Positions 10,713-19,371 of a stretch of DNA of 36,382 nucleotides are shown piece by piece. Source of the DNA: Micromonospora tarensis. Lineage in GTDB: Bacteria; Actinomycetota; Actinomycetes; Mycobacteriales; Micromonosporaceae. The position numbers were made by a program, and so were the translations under genes. The notes beneath the pieces were generated by a model that ran no database searches, was not told the DNA's origin, and was given only the letters and a program-made list of their open reading frames with translations. The first letter of the stretch is position 1, and each line of letters starts with the position of its first letter. Where the stretch lies: assembly GCF_016803395.1 (NCBI RefSeq), contig NZ_JAEVHL010000039.1, positions 1 through 36,382 of the forward strand, in the 5' to 3' direction.

Positions 10713-10948
10713 TGGCAGCGGGCGTTAAGGCGACCGAGCTGCGTGAGCTCTCCGAGGAGGAGCTGGTCACGAAGCTGCGGGAGGCCAAGGCGGAGCTGTT
10801 CAACCTCCGCGTGCAGGCCGCGACCGGGCAGCTGGACAACAACCGGCGGTTGCAGGTCATCCGTCGGGAGATCGCCCGGATCTACACGATCATGCGCGAG
10901 CGCGAGCTGGGGCTCTCGGCCGCGCCGACTGAGGTGACTGCATCATGA
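10712..10948 (+). CDS. rpmC: 50S ribosomal protein L29 (uL29)
   Basis: L29 is a small helical-hairpin protein near the tunnel exit that helps to dock chaperones. The product of 78 residues contains [20 protein letters not shown] and [20 protein letters not shown], both diagnostic. The coding region begins in the rplP stop (TGATG) and overlaps rpsQ by 4 nt (ATGA), so the three genes are translationally coupled. Confidence 0.97.
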   Translation: MAAGVKATELRELSEEELVTKLREAKAELFNLRVQAATGQLDNNRRLQVIRREIARIYTIMRERELGLSAAPTEVTAS

Positions 10949-11223
10949 CCGAAGACACCGCCACCGCCACCGCGCGGTCCCGCCGCAAGGTCCGTGAGGG
11001 CCTGGTGGTCAGCGACAAGATGGACAAGACCGTCGTGGTCGAGGTCGAGGACCGGGTTCGGCACGCGCTGTACGGCAAGATCATGCGCCGTACCAGCAAG
11101 CTGAAGGTGCACGACGAGCAGAACGCCGCTGGCACCGGTGACCGGGTTCTCATCATGGAGACCCGGCCGCTGAGCGCCACCAAGCGTTGGCGGATCGTGG
11201 AGATCCTGGAAAAGGCCAAGTAG
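10945..11223 (+). CDS. rpsQ: 30S ribosomal protein S17 (uS17)
   Basis: S17 binds 16S rRNA 5' domain early in assembly. The product of 92 residues carries [20 protein letters not shown] and the [19 protein letters not shown] segment, with an N-terminal 15-residue Thr/Ala extension. Last gene of the S10 operon: a 97-nt gap with two hairpins precedes rplN. Confidence 0.97.
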   Translation: MTEDTATATARSRRKVREGLVVSDKMDKTVVVEVEDRVRHALYGKIMRRTSKLKVHDEQNAAGTGDRVLIMETRPLSATKRWRIVEILEKAK

Positions 11224-11238
11224 CGAAGGCTCGAGCTC

Positions 11239-11300
11239 GCCCGGCGTTGCGTCGGGCGTTGGTTCCGCCAGGCTCCGGCCGCCACGGCGGCCGGAGAACC
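11239..11300 (+). terminator. Two hairpins between rpsQ (S10 operon) and rplN (spc operon)
   Basis: GCCCGGCG (11239-11246) pairs with CGTCGGGC (11250-11257). CTCCGGCCGC (11273-11282) pairs with GCGGCCGGAG (11287-11296) around CACG, with an outer GGTT/AACC pairing (11261-11264, 11297-11300). No U-tract follows. The position marks the S10/spc border in the usual gene order. I see no clear rplN promoter, so this may attenuate rather than end transcription. Confidence 0.55.
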
Positions 11301-11320
11301 GGCAGACATAGGAGATAGAC

Positions 11321-11689
11321 GTGATTCAGCAGGAGTCGCGACTGCGCGTCGCCGACAACACGGGTGCTCGGGAGATCCTGTGCATCCGGGTTCTCGGTGG
11401 CTCGGGTCGGCGCTACGCGAGCATCGGCGACGTCATCGTGGCCACGGTCAAGGACGCCATCCCGGGTGCCGGTGTGAAGAAGGGCGACGTCGTCAAGGCG
11501 GTCGTCGTTCGCACGGCCAAGGAGAAGCGGCGGCCGGACGGCTCGTACATCCGCTTCGACGAGAACGCCGCCGTCATCATCAAGGACGGCGGGGACCCGC
11601 GTGGTACCCGTATCTTCGGCCCGGTGGGCCGGGAGCTGCGGGACAAGCGGTTCATGAAGATTATTTCCCTCGCGCCGGAGGTGTTGTGA
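11321..11689 (+). CDS. rplN: 50S ribosomal protein L14 (uL14)
   Basis: L14 forms intersubunit bridge contacts and is the binding site of RsfS-type silencing factor. The product of 122 residues is full length: [37 protein letters not shown] and [23 protein letters not shown] start with AGGAGAT just upstream (about 11310). First gene of the spc cluster; the stop overlaps the rplX start (GTGA). Confidence 0.98.
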   Translation: MIQQESRLRVADNTGAREILCIRVLGGSGRRYASIGDVIVATVKDAIPGAGVKKGDVVKAVVVRTAKEKRRPDGSYIRFDENAAVIIKDGGDPRGTRIFGPVGRELRDKRFMKIISLAPEVL

Positions 11690-12006
11690 CCGTGAAGGTC
11701 AAGAAGGGCGACACGGTCGTCGTCATCGCCGGCAAGGACAAGGGTGCCAAGGGCAAGGTCATCGCGGCCTACCCGCGGCAGGACAAGGTCCTGGTCGAGG
11801 GCGTGAACCGGGTCAAGAAGCACACCCGCATCAGCACCACCCAGCGTGGCGCCAAGACCGGCGGCATCGTCACCCAGGAGGCCCCGATCCACGTCTCGAA
11901 CGTGCAGGTCCTGGACTCCGACGGCAAGCCGACCCGCGTCGGTTACCGGATCGACGACAACGGCCAGAAGGTCCGCATCGCGCGTAGCACCGGTAAGGAC
12001 CTGTGA
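11686..12006 (+). CDS. rplX: 50S ribosomal protein L24 (uL24)
   Basis: L24 initiates assembly of the 50S subunit at the 5' end of 23S rRNA. With the GTG at 11686, overlapping the rplN stop, the product has 106 residues, beginning [20 protein letters not shown], the KOW motif. A second GTG at 11692 would give MKVKKGD, the commonest family start, and lies 10 nt after the GGAGG at 11677-11681; the 11686 start is 4 nt from it. The exact start is therefore uncertain by two codons. The gene ends in TGATG with rplE. Confidence 0.95.
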   Translation: MTVKVKKGDTVVVIAGKDKGAKGKVIAAYPRQDKVLVEGVNRVKKHTRISTTQRGAKTGGIVTQEAPIHVSNVQVLDSDGKPTRVGYRIDDNGQKVRIARSTGKDL

Positions 12007-12572
12007 TGACCACGGCTACCGAAAAGACCATGCCGCGCCTCAAGGAGCGGTACCGCAACGAGATCGTGGCCCAGCTGCGTGAGCAGCACAGCTACGGCAA
12101 CCCCATGCAGGTGCCGCGGCTGGTCAAGATCGTCGTCAACATGGGTGTCGGCGAGGCCGCTCGCGACGCCAAGCTGATCGATGGTGCGGTCCGCGACCTC
12201 GCCACGATCACCGGCCAGAAGCCGCAGGTGCGGCGGGCGACCAAGTCCATCGCGCAGTTCAAGCTCCGCGAGGGCATGCCGATCGGCGCGAAGGTCACCC
12301 TTCGTGGCGACCGGATGTGGGAGTTCCTGGACCGGCTGCTCTCCATCGCGCTGCCGCGTATTCGCGACTTCCGCGGTCTGGACGGGCGCAAGCTGGACGG
12401 GCACGGCAACTACACGTTCGGTCTGACCGAGCAGTCGGTGTTCCACGAGATCGATCAGGACAAGATCGATCGGCAGCGGGGCATGGACATCACGGTGGTC
12501 ACGACCGCCACGACCGACGACGAGGGCCGGGCGCTGCTCAAGCTCCTGGGCTTCCCGTTCAAGGAGAACTGA
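12006..12572 (+). CDS. rplE: 50S ribosomal protein L5 (uL5)
   Basis: L5 binds 5S rRNA and forms part of the central protuberance, contacting P-site tRNA. The product of 188 residues contains [27 protein letters not shown] and the C-terminal [18 protein letters not shown]. The ATG at 12006 overlaps the rplX stop by one base; a GTG one codon earlier also exists, but ATG in the usual TGATG junction is preferred. rpsZ follows after one base. Confidence 0.97.
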   Translation: MTTATEKTMPRLKERYRNEIVAQLREQHSYGNPMQVPRLVKIVVNMGVGEAARDAKLIDGAVRDLATITGQKPQVRRATKSIAQFKLREGMPIGAKVTLRGDRMWEFLDRLLSIALPRIRDFRGLDGRKLDGHGNYTFGLTEQSVFHEIDQDKIDRQRGMDITVVTTATTDDEGRALLKLLGFPFKEN

Positions 12573-12573
12573 G

Positions 12574-12759
12574 ATGGCCAAGAAGGCGCTGATCATCAAG
12601 GCGGCCGCGAAGCCGAAGTTCTCGGTTCGCGCGTACACCCGCTGCCAGCGGTGCGGGCGTCCGAAGGCGGTCTACCGCAAGTTCGGGCTCTGCCGGGTCT
12701 GCATCCGGGAGATGGCTCACCGCGGTGAGCTGCCGGGCGTGTCCAAGGCTTCCTGGTAA
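12574..12759 (+). CDS. rpsZ: 30S ribosomal protein S14, zinc-binding type (uS14)
   Basis: S14 completes the 30S head next to S3 and S10. The product of 61 residues is the short, zinc-ribbon form: two CxxC pairs, CQRC (residues 24-27) and CRVC (39-42), hold one zinc ion. The larger, cysteine-free form is encoded elsewhere in many actinobacteria under zinc control. The ATG is one base after the rplE stop with GGAG just upstream. A 116-nt gap with two hairpins follows. Confidence 0.97.
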   Translation: MAKKALIIKAAAKPKFSVRAYTRCQRCGRPKAVYRKFGLCRVCIREMAHRGELPGVSKASW

Positions 12760-12770
12760 GGGCGACCGCG

Positions 12771-12846
12771 TCCCGGCCGTCGGCCGGGAACTCCTGCACC
12801 GATTAGGTATTGCTCTTCGCCGTAGGCCCGGGGCTGATGCCCCGGG
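12771..12846 (+). terminator. Two perfect 8-bp hairpins between rpsZ and rpsH
   Basis: TCCCGGCC (12771-12778) pairs with GGCCGGGA (12782-12789). CCCGGGGC (12827-12834) pairs with GCCCCGGG (12839-12846). Neither is followed by U residues. The AT-richer sequence between them includes GATTAGGTATTG, which could hold a weak -10. They may act as RNA processing or attenuation points inside the spc operon. Confidence 0.5.
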
Positions 12847-12875
12847 AACCCCGGCGAGAAAGGCTGACGAAATCC

Positions 12876-13283
12876 ATGACGATGACCGACCCGATCGCAG
12901 ACATGCTCACGCGTCTGCGTAACGCCAACCAGGCGTACCACGACCAGGTGAAGATGCCCTACTCCAAGATCAAGGCGAACATCGCCGAGGTCCTGAAGGC
13001 CGAGGGTTACATCGCCACCTGGTCGGTCGAGGAGCCCGAGGAGGGCGCCGTCGGCAAGCGACTGGTCGTCGAGCTGAAGTACGGCCAGAACCGCGAGCGG
13101 AGCCTGGCCGGCATCAAGCGCGTGTCCAAGCCCGGTCTCCGGGTGTACGCCAAGTCGGACGGGCTCCCGCGGGTGCTCGGTGGGCTGGGCGTGGCGATCA
13201 TTTCGACGTCCCAGGGGCTGCTGACCGACCGGCAGGCCCGCAAGCGGAGTGTTGGCGGGGAAGTCCTCGCCTTCGTCTGGTAA
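12876..13283 (+). CDS. rpsH: 30S ribosomal protein S8 (uS8)
   Basis: S8 is a primary 16S rRNA binder (central domain) and, in E. coli, represses the spc operon. The product of 135 residues starts [20 protein letters not shown], the actinobacterial form, and ends with the [20 protein letters not shown] signature. The start at 12876 is preferred over upstream in-frame starts, which would add residues from the hairpin region; GAGAAAGG lies about 13-20 nt upstream. A second ATG two codons on is possible. Confidence 0.97.
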   Translation: MTMTDPIADMLTRLRNANQAYHDQVKMPYSKIKANIAEVLKAEGYIATWSVEEPEEGAVGKRLVVELKYGQNRERSLAGIKRVSKPGLRVYAKSDGLPRVLGGLGVAIISTSQGLLTDRQARKRSVGGEVLAFVW

Positions 13284-13299
13284 CGGGAGACAGGTAGAA

Positions 13300-13842
13300 A
13301 TGTCGCGAATTGGACGTAAGTCGATCCCGGTACCAGCCGGCGTCGACATCACGATCGACGGGCAGACCGTCAAGGTCAAGGGCCCCAAGGGCCAGCTCCA
13401 GCACACCCTCGCCGAGCCGATCACGATCGAGCGGGCCGAGGATGGGCAGCTGAGCGTCAACCGGCCGAACGACGAGCGCAAGGCCAAGGAGCTCCACGGC
13501 CTGAGCCGTACACTGGTCGCCAACATGATCGTCGGGGTCACCGAGGGCTACCGCAAGAGCCTGGAGATCGCCGGCACCGGTTACCGGGTCACCGCCAAGG
13601 GTTCGGACCTCGAGTTCGCGCTCGGGTTCTCGCACCCGGTGGTCGTCCCCGCCCCGGCGGGCATCACCTTCACGGTGGAGCGGCCGACCCTGTTCCACGT
13701 GGCTGGCATCGACAAGCAGCAGGTCGGTGAGGTCGCCGCCAACATCCGGAAGATCCGCCCGCCGGAGCCCTACAAGGGCAAGGGCGTGAAGTACCAGGGC
13801 GAGGTCATCCGCCGCAAGGCCGGAAAGGCAGGTAAGAAGTGA
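13300..13842 (+). CDS. rplF: 50S ribosomal protein L6 (uL6)
   Basis: L6 lies near the GTPase-associated centre and binds the sarcin-ricin region. The product of 180 residues carries [17 protein letters not shown], the [20 protein letters not shown] segment and the C-terminal [16 protein letters not shown] motif. The ATG at 13300 gives the family N-terminus; an upstream in-frame start at 13249 lies within rpsH and is rejected. It overlaps rplR by 4 nt (GTGA). Confidence 0.97.
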   Translation: MSRIGRKSIPVPAGVDITIDGQTVKVKGPKGQLQHTLAEPITIERAEDGQLSVNRPNDERKAKELHGLSRTLVANMIVGVTEGYRKSLEIAGTGYRVTAKGSDLEFALGFSHPVVVPAPAGITFTVERPTLFHVAGIDKQQVGEVAANIRKIRPPEPYKGKGVKYQGEVIRRKAGKAGKK

Positions 13843-14228
13843 GCGCCACGCTGCTCAAGCGCCGCCGCGGTGTCGCCGCCAAGCGCGCCGTCGGGCGTGC
13901 GCGTCGACACTTCCGCGTCCGCAAGAACGTCACCGGTACGGCCGAGCGTCCGCGCCTGGTCGTCACCCGTTCGCTGCGGCACATGGTCGCCCAGGTCGTC
14001 GACGACACCAAGGGTCACACCCTGGCGTCGGCGTCGACCCTGGACGCCTCGCTGCGCGGTGCGGAGGGCGACAAGAGCGCCCTCGCCGGCAAGGTGGGCG
14101 CTCTGCTCGCCGAGCGGGCCAAGGCCGCTGGCGTCTCCAAGGTCGTCTTCGACCGCGGTGGCAACCGGTACGCGGGGCGGGTCGCCGCGCTTGCCGACGC
14201 CGCCCGCGAAGCCGGGCTCGAGTTCTAA
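13839..14228 (+). CDS. rplR: 50S ribosomal protein L18 (uL18)
   Basis: L18 binds 5S rRNA with L5 and L25. The product of 129 residues has the diagnostic [20 protein letters not shown] and the C-terminal [23 protein letters not shown] start inside the rplF stop codon region (GTGA) shows coupling. A 33-nt gap with an AAGGAAGG ribosome binding site separates it from rpsE. Confidence 0.97.
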   Translation: MSATLLKRRRGVAAKRAVGRARRHFRVRKNVTGTAERPRLVVTRSLRHMVAQVVDDTKGHTLASASTLDASLRGAEGDKSALAGKVGALLAERAKAAGVSKVVFDRGGNRYAGRVAALADAAREAGLEF

Positions 14229-14261
14229 CAACCCCGTCACGAGAGATAAGGAAGGCTGCTG

Positions 14262-14876
14262 ATGCCAGGTCAACAGCGCCGTGGCGGCGGGTCCGGTGGC
14301 AACGAGGGTGGTCGCCGCGACAACCGCCGTGAGGGCGGCCGCGGAAACGCGCCCGTCGAGAAGACCCCGCACCTTGAGCGGGTCGTCGCGATCAACCGCG
14401 TCGCCAAGGTCGTGAAGGGTGGTCGTCGCTTCAGCTTCACCGCCCTGGTGATCGTGGGCGACGGCGACGGCACGGTCGGCGTGGGCTACGGAAAGGCCAA
14501 GGAGGTGCCCGCGGCCATCGCCAAGGGTGTCGAGGAGGCCAAGAAGCACTTCTTCAAGGTTCCGCGGATCGGCCAGTCGATTCCGCACCCGGTGACGGGT
14601 GAGGACGCCGCTGGCGTGGTGCTGCTCAAGCCGGCCTCGGCCGGTACGGGTGTCATCGCCGGTGGTCCGGTGCGTGCCGTGCTGGAGTGCGCGGGCATCC
14701 ACGACGTGCTCTCCAAGAGCCTCGGCTCGTCGAACCCGATCAACATCGTGCACGCCACCGTGGCGGCCCTGAAGGGGCTTGAGTCCCCCGAGCAGGTCGC
14801 GGCGCGTCGTGGCCTGCCGGTGGAGGACGTCGCGCCGGCCGCCATGCTGGCGTCGCGGGCGGGGGTGGCGTCCTGA
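14262..14876 (+). CDS. rpsE: 30S ribosomal protein S5 (uS5)
   Basis: S5 lies at the mRNA entry pore and affects decoding accuracy; spectinomycin-resistance changes map to its loop 2. The product of 204 residues has the dsRBD-like core [19 protein letters not shown] and the second domain [20 protein letters not shown]. About 30 N-terminal residues are a Gly/Arg-rich extension ([20 protein letters not shown]), longer than in E. coli. The ATG follows AAGGAAGG; the stop overlaps rpmD by one base. Confidence 0.97.
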   Translation: MPGQQRRGGGSGGNEGGRRDNRREGGRGNAPVEKTPHLERVVAINRVAKVVKGGRRFSFTALVIVGDGDGTVGVGYGKAKEVPAAIAKGVEEAKKHFFKVPRIGQSIPHPVTGEDAAGVVLLKPASAGTGVIAGGPVRAVLECAGIHDVLSKSLGSSNPINIVHATVAALKGLESPEQVAARRGLPVEDVAPAAMLASRAGVAS

Positions 14877-15058
14877 TGGCACGCCTGAAGGTCACCCAGC
14901 TCCGGTCCGGTATCGGGACCAAGCAGAACCAGCGTGATTCGCTGCGGTCGCTCGGTCTCAAGCGGATCAACGACGTGGTGGTCAAGGAGGACCGGCCCGA
15001 GATCCGCGGCATGATCTTCACGGTCAACCACCTCGTGAAGGTCGAGGAGGTCGAGTAA
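14876..15058 (+). CDS. rpmD: 50S ribosomal protein L30 (uL30)
   Basis: L30 is a small 23S rRNA-binding protein. The product of 60 residues matches the family throughout: [20 protein letters not shown] then [13 protein letters not shown]. It is linked by one-base overlaps to rpsE upstream (TGATG) and rplO downstream (TAATG). Confidence 0.97.
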   Translation: MARLKVTQLRSGIGTKQNQRDSLRSLGLKRINDVVVKEDRPEIRGMIFTVNHLVKVEEVE

Positions 15059-15501
15059 TGACGATCAAGGTTCACCACCTGCGCCCGGCGCCCGGTTCCA
15101 AGACCGCGAAGACCCGGGTGGGTCGCGGTGAGGGTTCCAAGGGCAAGACCGCCGGTCGCGGTACCAAGGGCTCCAAGGCCCGCAAGAACATCTCGGCGGC
15201 GTTCGAGGGTGGGCAGATGCCCATCCACATGCGCCTGCCGAAGATGAAGGGCTTCAAGAACAGGTTCAAGGTGGTCTTCCAGGTGGTCAACCTGGACCGA
15301 CTCGCTGAGCTGTTCCCGAACGGTGGTCAGGTCGGCCCGCTGGAGCTCGTCGAGGCCGGCGCGGTCCGCAAGGGTCACCCGGTCAAGGTCCTCGGCACCG
15401 GGGACCTCGGCGGTGTGACGCTCCAGGTGTCGGCGCACGCGTTCAGTGCGTCGGCCAAGGAGAAGATCGCCGCCGCCGGTGGCTCCGCCACCGAGCTGTA
15501 A
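15058..15501 (+). CDS. rplO: 50S ribosomal protein L15 (uL15)
   Basis: L15 assembles late and stabilises the 50S core. The product of 147 residues has [20 protein letters not shown] and the [11 protein letters not shown] loop followed by the C-terminal ferredoxin-like domain. Last ribosomal gene of the spc group; a very strong hairpin begins 11 nt after its stop, and secY appears to have a separate leader. Confidence 0.97.
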   Translation: MTIKVHHLRPAPGSKTAKTRVGRGEGSKGKTAGRGTKGSKARKNISAAFEGGQMPIHMRLPKMKGFKNRFKVVFQVVNLDRLAELFPNGGQVGPLELVEAGAVRKGHPVKVLGTGDLGGVTLQVSAHAFSASAKEKIAAAGGSATEL

Positions 15502-15512
15502 GGCGTACCACC

Positions 15513-15555
15513 CCATGGCGCCCGTCCAGTTGAGAGCAACTGGCGGGCGCCATGG
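15513..15555 (+). terminator. Strong 19-bp hairpin after rplO
   Basis: CCATGGCGCCCG (15513-15524) pairs with CGGGCGCCATGG (15544-15555), and CCAGTTG (15526-15532) with CAACTGG (15537-15543), around AGAG with a single bulged T. No U-tract follows, as is common for actinobacterial terminators. It probably ends most of the spc ribosomal transcript before secY. Confidence 0.75.
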
Positions 15556-15605
15556 TCTGCCTGGGGCTATGAGCGCCGGGTAATATCGGAATCGATTTAT
15601 GTAGT

Positions 15606-15684
15606 CGGGCACATCTGCCCGGACCGGGTTGGGGCTGTTAGAGTCCCATCCCAGCCATGGATTGCGGGCACTCGCCCGTGATCC
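15606..15684 (+). promoter_or_regulatory. Putative secY -10 element and structured leader
   Basis: TAGAGT at 15639-15644 matches the TAGRRT -10 consensus, without a good -35. CGGGCA (15606-15611) pairs with TGCCCG (15616-15621) upstream of it. The leader has an 11-bp stem (15659-15669 with 15674-15684, two wobble pairs) around ACTC. The sequence before this is AT-rich for the genome (15581-15601), as promoters often are. Promoter function is inferred. Confidence 0.4.
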
Positions 15685-15736
15685 ACCCCGACCCGCCAGG
15701 GATCACCGGCGGCCCGCCTCGCGCAGGAGGAAGAAG

Positions 15737-17065
15737 TTGCTGTCCGCCTTTCTCAGTGCGTTCCGTACGCCTGACCTGCGCAAGAAGCTGCTGTTCACAG
15801 TAGGCATCATCGCGGTCTACCGGCTGGGTGCGACGCTCCCCAGCCCAGGCGTCTCGTACGGCAACGTGCAGAAGTGCCTCGACAGCATCCAGGGTGACAC
15901 CACCGGGGTGCTGAACCTGCTCAACCTCTTCTCCGGCGGAGCGCTGCTACAGCTCTCGGTCTTCGCGCTGGGCATCATGCCCTACATCACCGCGTCGATC
16001 ATCCTGCAGCTGCTGACCGTCGTGATCCCGCGCCTGGAGCAGCTCCGCAAGGAGGGCCAGGCCGGCCAGGCGAAGATCACCCAGTACACCCGCTACCTGA
16101 CCCTGGGTCTCGGTGTGCTGCAGGCCTCGGCGTTCGTGGCGTTGGCCCGTTCGGGTCAGCTGTTCCAGAACCGCTGCGACCAGTTCCCGATCATCCCCAC
16201 CGGCACCGGCATCCCGGACTGGCTGACCCTGGCCATCCTGGTGATGACGATGACCGCCGGCACCGGCATGGTCATGTGGCTCGGCGAGCTGATCACCGAC
16301 CGCGGCGTCGGCAACGGCATGTCCGTCCTGATCTTCACCTCGATCGCGGCCCGGCTGCCCAGCGAGGGTTGGCAGATCAAGACCAGCAAGGGCTGGGACA
16401 TGTTCGCCCTGGTCATCGCGCTGGTCCTGGTGGTCATCACCGCGGTCACCTTCATCGAGCAGGCGCAGCGCCGGATCCCGGTGCAGTACGCCAAGCGGAT
16501 GATCGGCCGGCGGATGTACGGCGGCACCTCGACCTACATCCCGCTGAAGGTCAACCAGGCCGGTGTGATCCCGGTCATCTTCGGCTCGTCGCTGCTCTAC
16601 CTGCCGCAGCTGGCCCTGCAGTTCTTCGACCAGAACGACCCGGGCAAGACCCAGGCGTGGATCCAGAACAACCTGGTCAACCCGAGCAGCCCGATCTACA
16701 TCGCGGTCTACTTCCTGCTGATCATCTTCTTCACGTACTTCTACGTGTCGATCACGTTCAACCCGACCGAGGTCGCGGACAACATGAAGAAGTACGGCGG
16801 CTTCGTGCCGGGCATCCGCCCGGGTAAGCCGACCGCCGACTACCTGGACTTCATCCTCAGCCGGATCACCCTGCCGGGTGCGCTCTACCTCGGCATCATC
16901 TCGATCCTGCCGAACTTCTTCTTCATCTGGCTGGACAACCAGCAGTACCAGAACTTCCCGTTCGGCGGCACCGCTGTGCTCATCATGGTCGGCGTCGGTC
17001 TGGAGACCGTGAAGCAGATCGAGAGCCAACTCATGCAGCGGAACTACGAAGGGTTCCTGCGGTAG
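15737..17065 (+). CDS. secY: Protein translocase subunit SecY
   Basis: SecY is the channel subunit of the Sec translocon in the cytoplasmic membrane. The product of 442 residues has the 10-helix organisation, with TPDLRKKLLFTVGIIAVYRL at the start and the diagnostic GIMPYITASIILQLL and NPTEVADNMKKYGGFVPGIR segments. The start is TTG at 15737: AGGAGG lies 6 nt upstream and the N-terminus (MLSAFLSAFRTPDLRKK) is the actinobacterial form. Longer in-frame starts would have no ribosome binding site. adk begins immediately after the stop, so secY-adk form a unit. Confidence 0.97.
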   Translation: MLSAFLSAFRTPDLRKKLLFTVGIIAVYRLGATLPSPGVSYGNVQKCLDSIQGDTTGVLNLLNLFSGGALLQLSVFALGIMPYITASIILQLLTVVIPRLEQLRKEGQAGQAKITQYTRYLTLGLGVLQASAFVALARSGQLFQNRCDQFPIIPTGTGIPDWLTLAILVMTMTAGTGMVMWLGELITDRGVGNGMSVLIFTSIAARLPSEGWQIKTSKGWDMFALVIALVLVVITAVTFIEQAQRRIPVQYAKRMIGRRMYGGTSTYIPLKVNQAGVIPVIFGSSLLYLPQLALQFFDQNDPGKTQAWIQNNLVNPSSPIYIAVYFLLIIFFTYFYVSITFNPTEVADNMKKYGGFVPGIRPGKPTADYLDFILSRITLPGALYLGIISILPNFFFIWLDNQQYQNFPFGGTAVLIMVGVGLETVKQIESQLMQRNYEGFLR

Positions 17066-17719
17066 ATGAGACTCGTTCTGGTTGGCCCGCCGGGCGCGGG
17101 CAAGGGCACACAGGCCGAGTTCATCGCCGCGCACCTCTCGGTGCCGAAGATTTCGACCGGGGACATCTTCCGGTCGAACGTCACCCAGGGCACGCCGCTC
17201 GGTGTCGAGGCGAAGCGGTACATGGACGCGGGCGAGCTGGTCCCGGACGAGGTCACCATCAACATGGTCCGGGACCGGCTGGCCGAGCCCGACGCCAGCG
17301 AGGGGTTCCTGCTCGACGGCTTCCCGCGGACGACTCCGCAGGCCGCCGCTCTGGACAAGCTCCTCGCCGATCTGGGCACCGCCCTGGACCTGGTCCTGGA
17401 GTTGGTCGTCGACGACGACGAGGTGATTCGGCGGCTGTCCGGTCGGCGTACCTGCCGGGGCTGCGGCAAGATCTGGCACGTCGAGTTCGACGCCACCACG
17501 CGTCCGGGGGTCTGTGACCGGTGCGGCGCCGAGCTGTTCCAGCGCGACGACGACAAGCCGGAGACGATCGCCACGCGGCTCCGGGAGTACAGCGAGAAGA
17601 CCGCGCCCCTGGTCGACTACTACGGCGCTCAGGGCAAGCTGGTCGGGATCGATGCCACCGGGCCGGTGGAGGACGTCACCACCCGGGCCATCGACGCACT
17701 GCGGTCGTACGGCGGCTGA
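17066..17719 (+). CDS. adk: Adenylate kinase, zinc-lid type
   Basis: Adk converts AMP and ATP to two ADP and balances adenine nucleotides. The product of 217 residues has the P-loop GPPGAGKGT (residues 7-15), [15 protein letters not shown] and the long LID. The LID carries four cysteines (CRGC and CDRC), so it should bind zinc, as in Gram-positive adenylate kinases; many actinobacterial Adk lack this LID. No gap separates it from secY. Confidence 0.97.
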   Translation: MRLVLVGPPGAGKGTQAEFIAAHLSVPKISTGDIFRSNVTQGTPLGVEAKRYMDAGELVPDEVTINMVRDRLAEPDASEGFLLDGFPRTTPQAAALDKLLADLGTALDLVLELVVDDDEVIRRLSGRRTCRGCGKIWHVEFDATTRPGVCDRCGAELFQRDDDKPETIATRLREYSEKTAPLVDYYGAQGKLVGIDATGPVEDVTTRAIDALRSYGG

Positions 17720-17741
17720 GGTCCGGCCGAGCCACGGCGGA

Positions 17742-17781
17742 TAGAGTGCGGACAGCGGGGTACGCCTGACGTGCCCCGCTG
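17742..17781 (+). promoter_or_regulatory. Putative map promoter -10 and 5'-end hairpin
   Basis: TAGAGT at 17742-17747 fits the -10 consensus; the -35 is unclear. CAGCGGGGTACG (17753-17764) pairs with CGTGCCCCGCTG (17770-17781), 12 bp with one wobble, starting about where transcription would begin. It could stabilise the 5' end of the map mRNA or terminate secY-adk transcripts. Confidence 0.45.
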
Positions 17782-17806
17782 TTCGGCAACGAAAGGTAAT
17801 CGCTCC

Positions 17807-18658
17807 ATGCGTCGTCCCCAGCTGGACATCCAGCTGAAGACCCCTGACCAGATCGAGAAGATGCGGGCCGCCGGGCTGGTGGTGGCCGAGGCGTTGCGCC
17901 GGATGCGCGAGGCCGTGGCCCCCGGTGTGAGTACCGCCGATCTGGACGCCATCGCCGAGTCGACCATCCGCGAGGCGGGTGCCGTTCCCTCGTTCAAGGG
18001 CTATCACGGCTTTCCGGCGTCGATCTGCTCCTCGGTCAACGAGCAGGTCGTGCACGCGATCCCGTCGCCGAAGCAGGTGCTCCAGGACGGCGACCTGATT
18101 TCGATCGACTGTGGCGCGGTGTTGGACGGATGGCACGGCGACGCCGCGATCACCGTCGGGGTCGGCGAGGTCGACCCGGCGTTGCTGACGATGGCCGCGG
18201 TCGCCGAGGACGCGATGTGGGCCGGTATCGCCGCCGCCGCGCGTGGCGCGGCCAGTGGCAAGGGCCGACTCACCGACATCTCGCACGCGGTGGAGACCGC
18301 TGTGCGCAAGGGTGGGCGGTTCGGCATCGTCGACGGGTACGGCGGGCACGGCATCGGCACCGAGATGCACCAGGACCCGCACGTGCTGAACCACGGTCGG
18401 CCGGGCAAGGGTCCCCGACTGGTCCCCGGCCTGGCACTGGCCATCGAGCCGATGATCACCATGGCGTCTCCGCGTACCGTCGAGTTGGCCGACGGGTGGA
18501 CGGTGGTCACCCGGGACGGTTCGATGGCGGCGCACGTGGAGCATTCGATGGCCCTGCTGCCGGACGGGGTCTGGGTCCTCACCGCCTTCGACGGCGGCCG
18601 GGCCCGACTGGGCGACCTGGTCACCGCCCGCCAGCCCGCCGTCTCGACGACCGCCTGA
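17807..18658 (+). CDS. map: Methionine aminopeptidase, type I
   Basis: MetAP removes the initiator methionine from new proteins at the ribosome. The product of 283 residues shows the pita-bread fold signatures and the five metal ligands: the aspartates of IDCGAVLDG and HGDAAIT, the histidine of GYGGHGIGTEMH, and the glutamates of AIEPMIT and AHVEHS. The ATG at 17807 follows GAAAGG by 10 nt; an upstream GTG-type extension (17771) would overlap the leader hairpin. It follows adk in the common secY-adk-map order. Confidence 0.96.
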   Translation: MRRPQLDIQLKTPDQIEKMRAAGLVVAEALRRMREAVAPGVSTADLDAIAESTIREAGAVPSFKGYHGFPASICSSVNEQVVHAIPSPKQVLQDGDLISIDCGAVLDGWHGDAAITVGVGEVDPALLTMAAVAEDAMWAGIAAAARGAASGKGRLTDISHAVETAVRKGGRFGIVDGYGGHGIGTEMHQDPHVLNHGRPGKGPRLVPGLALAIEPMITMASPRTVELADGWTVVTRDGSMAAHVEHSMALLPDGVWVLTAFDGGRARLGDLVTARQPAVSTTA

Positions 18659-18780
18659 CCGGTCCTGCCGGGGTCGGCCGAGCCTGGCTGGTCCGACCGG
18701 GCGAGCGGCACGGTGGCCAGTTTGGCGCTTGGTCGACCCGGGATCCTGGAAGCCGCGGTGTCCGACCGCCTTTGCTGGGC

Positions 18781-18797
18781 CGGGTTCCCTGAACCCG
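18781..18797 (+). terminator. Hairpin between map and the DUF1707 gene
   Basis: CGGGTTC pairs with GAACCCG around CCT, 122 nt after the map stop. It is a plausible end for the map transcript, but is short and has no U-tract. Confidence 0.35.
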
Positions 18798-18861
18798 AGT
18801 CGATCAAGGGGCCGATGCGCGGACGGGGCGGGGCTGGCGCGGCGGTGGCATGCTTGCCGGC

Positions 18862-19371
18862 ATGGACGGGCGCGACGGGATGCGAGCCGCGGACGCGGAC
18901 CGCGAGGCGGTGGCCGAACGGTTGCGGATCGCCCTCAACGAAGGCCGACTGGACCTCCACGAGTACGACGAGCGGTTGCGGCAGGCCTATGCGGCACGCA
19001 CGTACGCCGAGCTTGAGGCGCTGCTCACCGACCTGCCGCCGGTGACGCCGCCGCAGCGTTCCGGTCTGGCCCCGGCGGCGGCCAGCGCGCCGGCGGTCGA
19101 CCCGCCGGCGGGTCCGCCCGTCCCGGTGACCACCCGTGGTGGCACGGCCCGCTGGTTGGCCGAGGTGTGGCTGCCGTACCTGAACGTGGTCGCCGTCGTG
19201 GTGACCATCTGGGCGGTGACCTCCCTGCTCAGCCGGGAGCTGCTCTACTTCTGGCCGGTCTGGGTGGCCGGCCCGTGGGGCGCGGTGCTGCTGATCCGCA
19301 CTGTCACCGGCCTCACCAGTGGCGAACCCCACCGCAAACCCCCCAAACCGGACAACTGCCAAGCTGGTTGA
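18862..19371 (+). CDS. DUF1707 (SHOCT-like) membrane protein
   Basis: The first 55 residues (ADREAVAERLRIALNEGRLD to TYAELEALLTDLP) form the DUF1707 domain found in many actinobacterial proteins. A Pro/Ala-rich linker of about 35 residues and two hydrophobic segments follow (near VVAVVVTIWAVTSLL and VWVAGPWGAVLLI), then a basic tail. The role of DUF1707 proteins is not established. The start is uncertain; the ATG at 18862 lies 7 nt after CATGCT, as in a leaderless transcript, and the ATG at 18850 lacks support. The stop codon lies inside a long inverted repeat (19366-19429). It interrupts the usual map-infA order. Confidence 0.75.
   Translation: MDGRDGMRAADADREAVAERLRIALNEGRLDLHEYDERLRQAYAARTYAELEALLTDLPPVTPPQRSGLAPAAASAPAVDPPAGPPVPVTTRGGTARWLAEVWLPYLNVVAVVVTIWAVTSLLSRELLYFWPVWVAGPWGAVLLIRTVTGLTSGEPHRKPPKPDNCQAG

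Noticed and set aside
12804..12809. Candidate promoter TAGGTA between rpsZ and rpsH
   Set aside because: It ends in A, has no -35 and lies between two hairpins; not supported enough to list.
15947..18544. Long minus-strand open frame opposite secY, adk and map
   Set aside because: Antisense to three well-identified genes with no recognisable domain; explained by codon bias.
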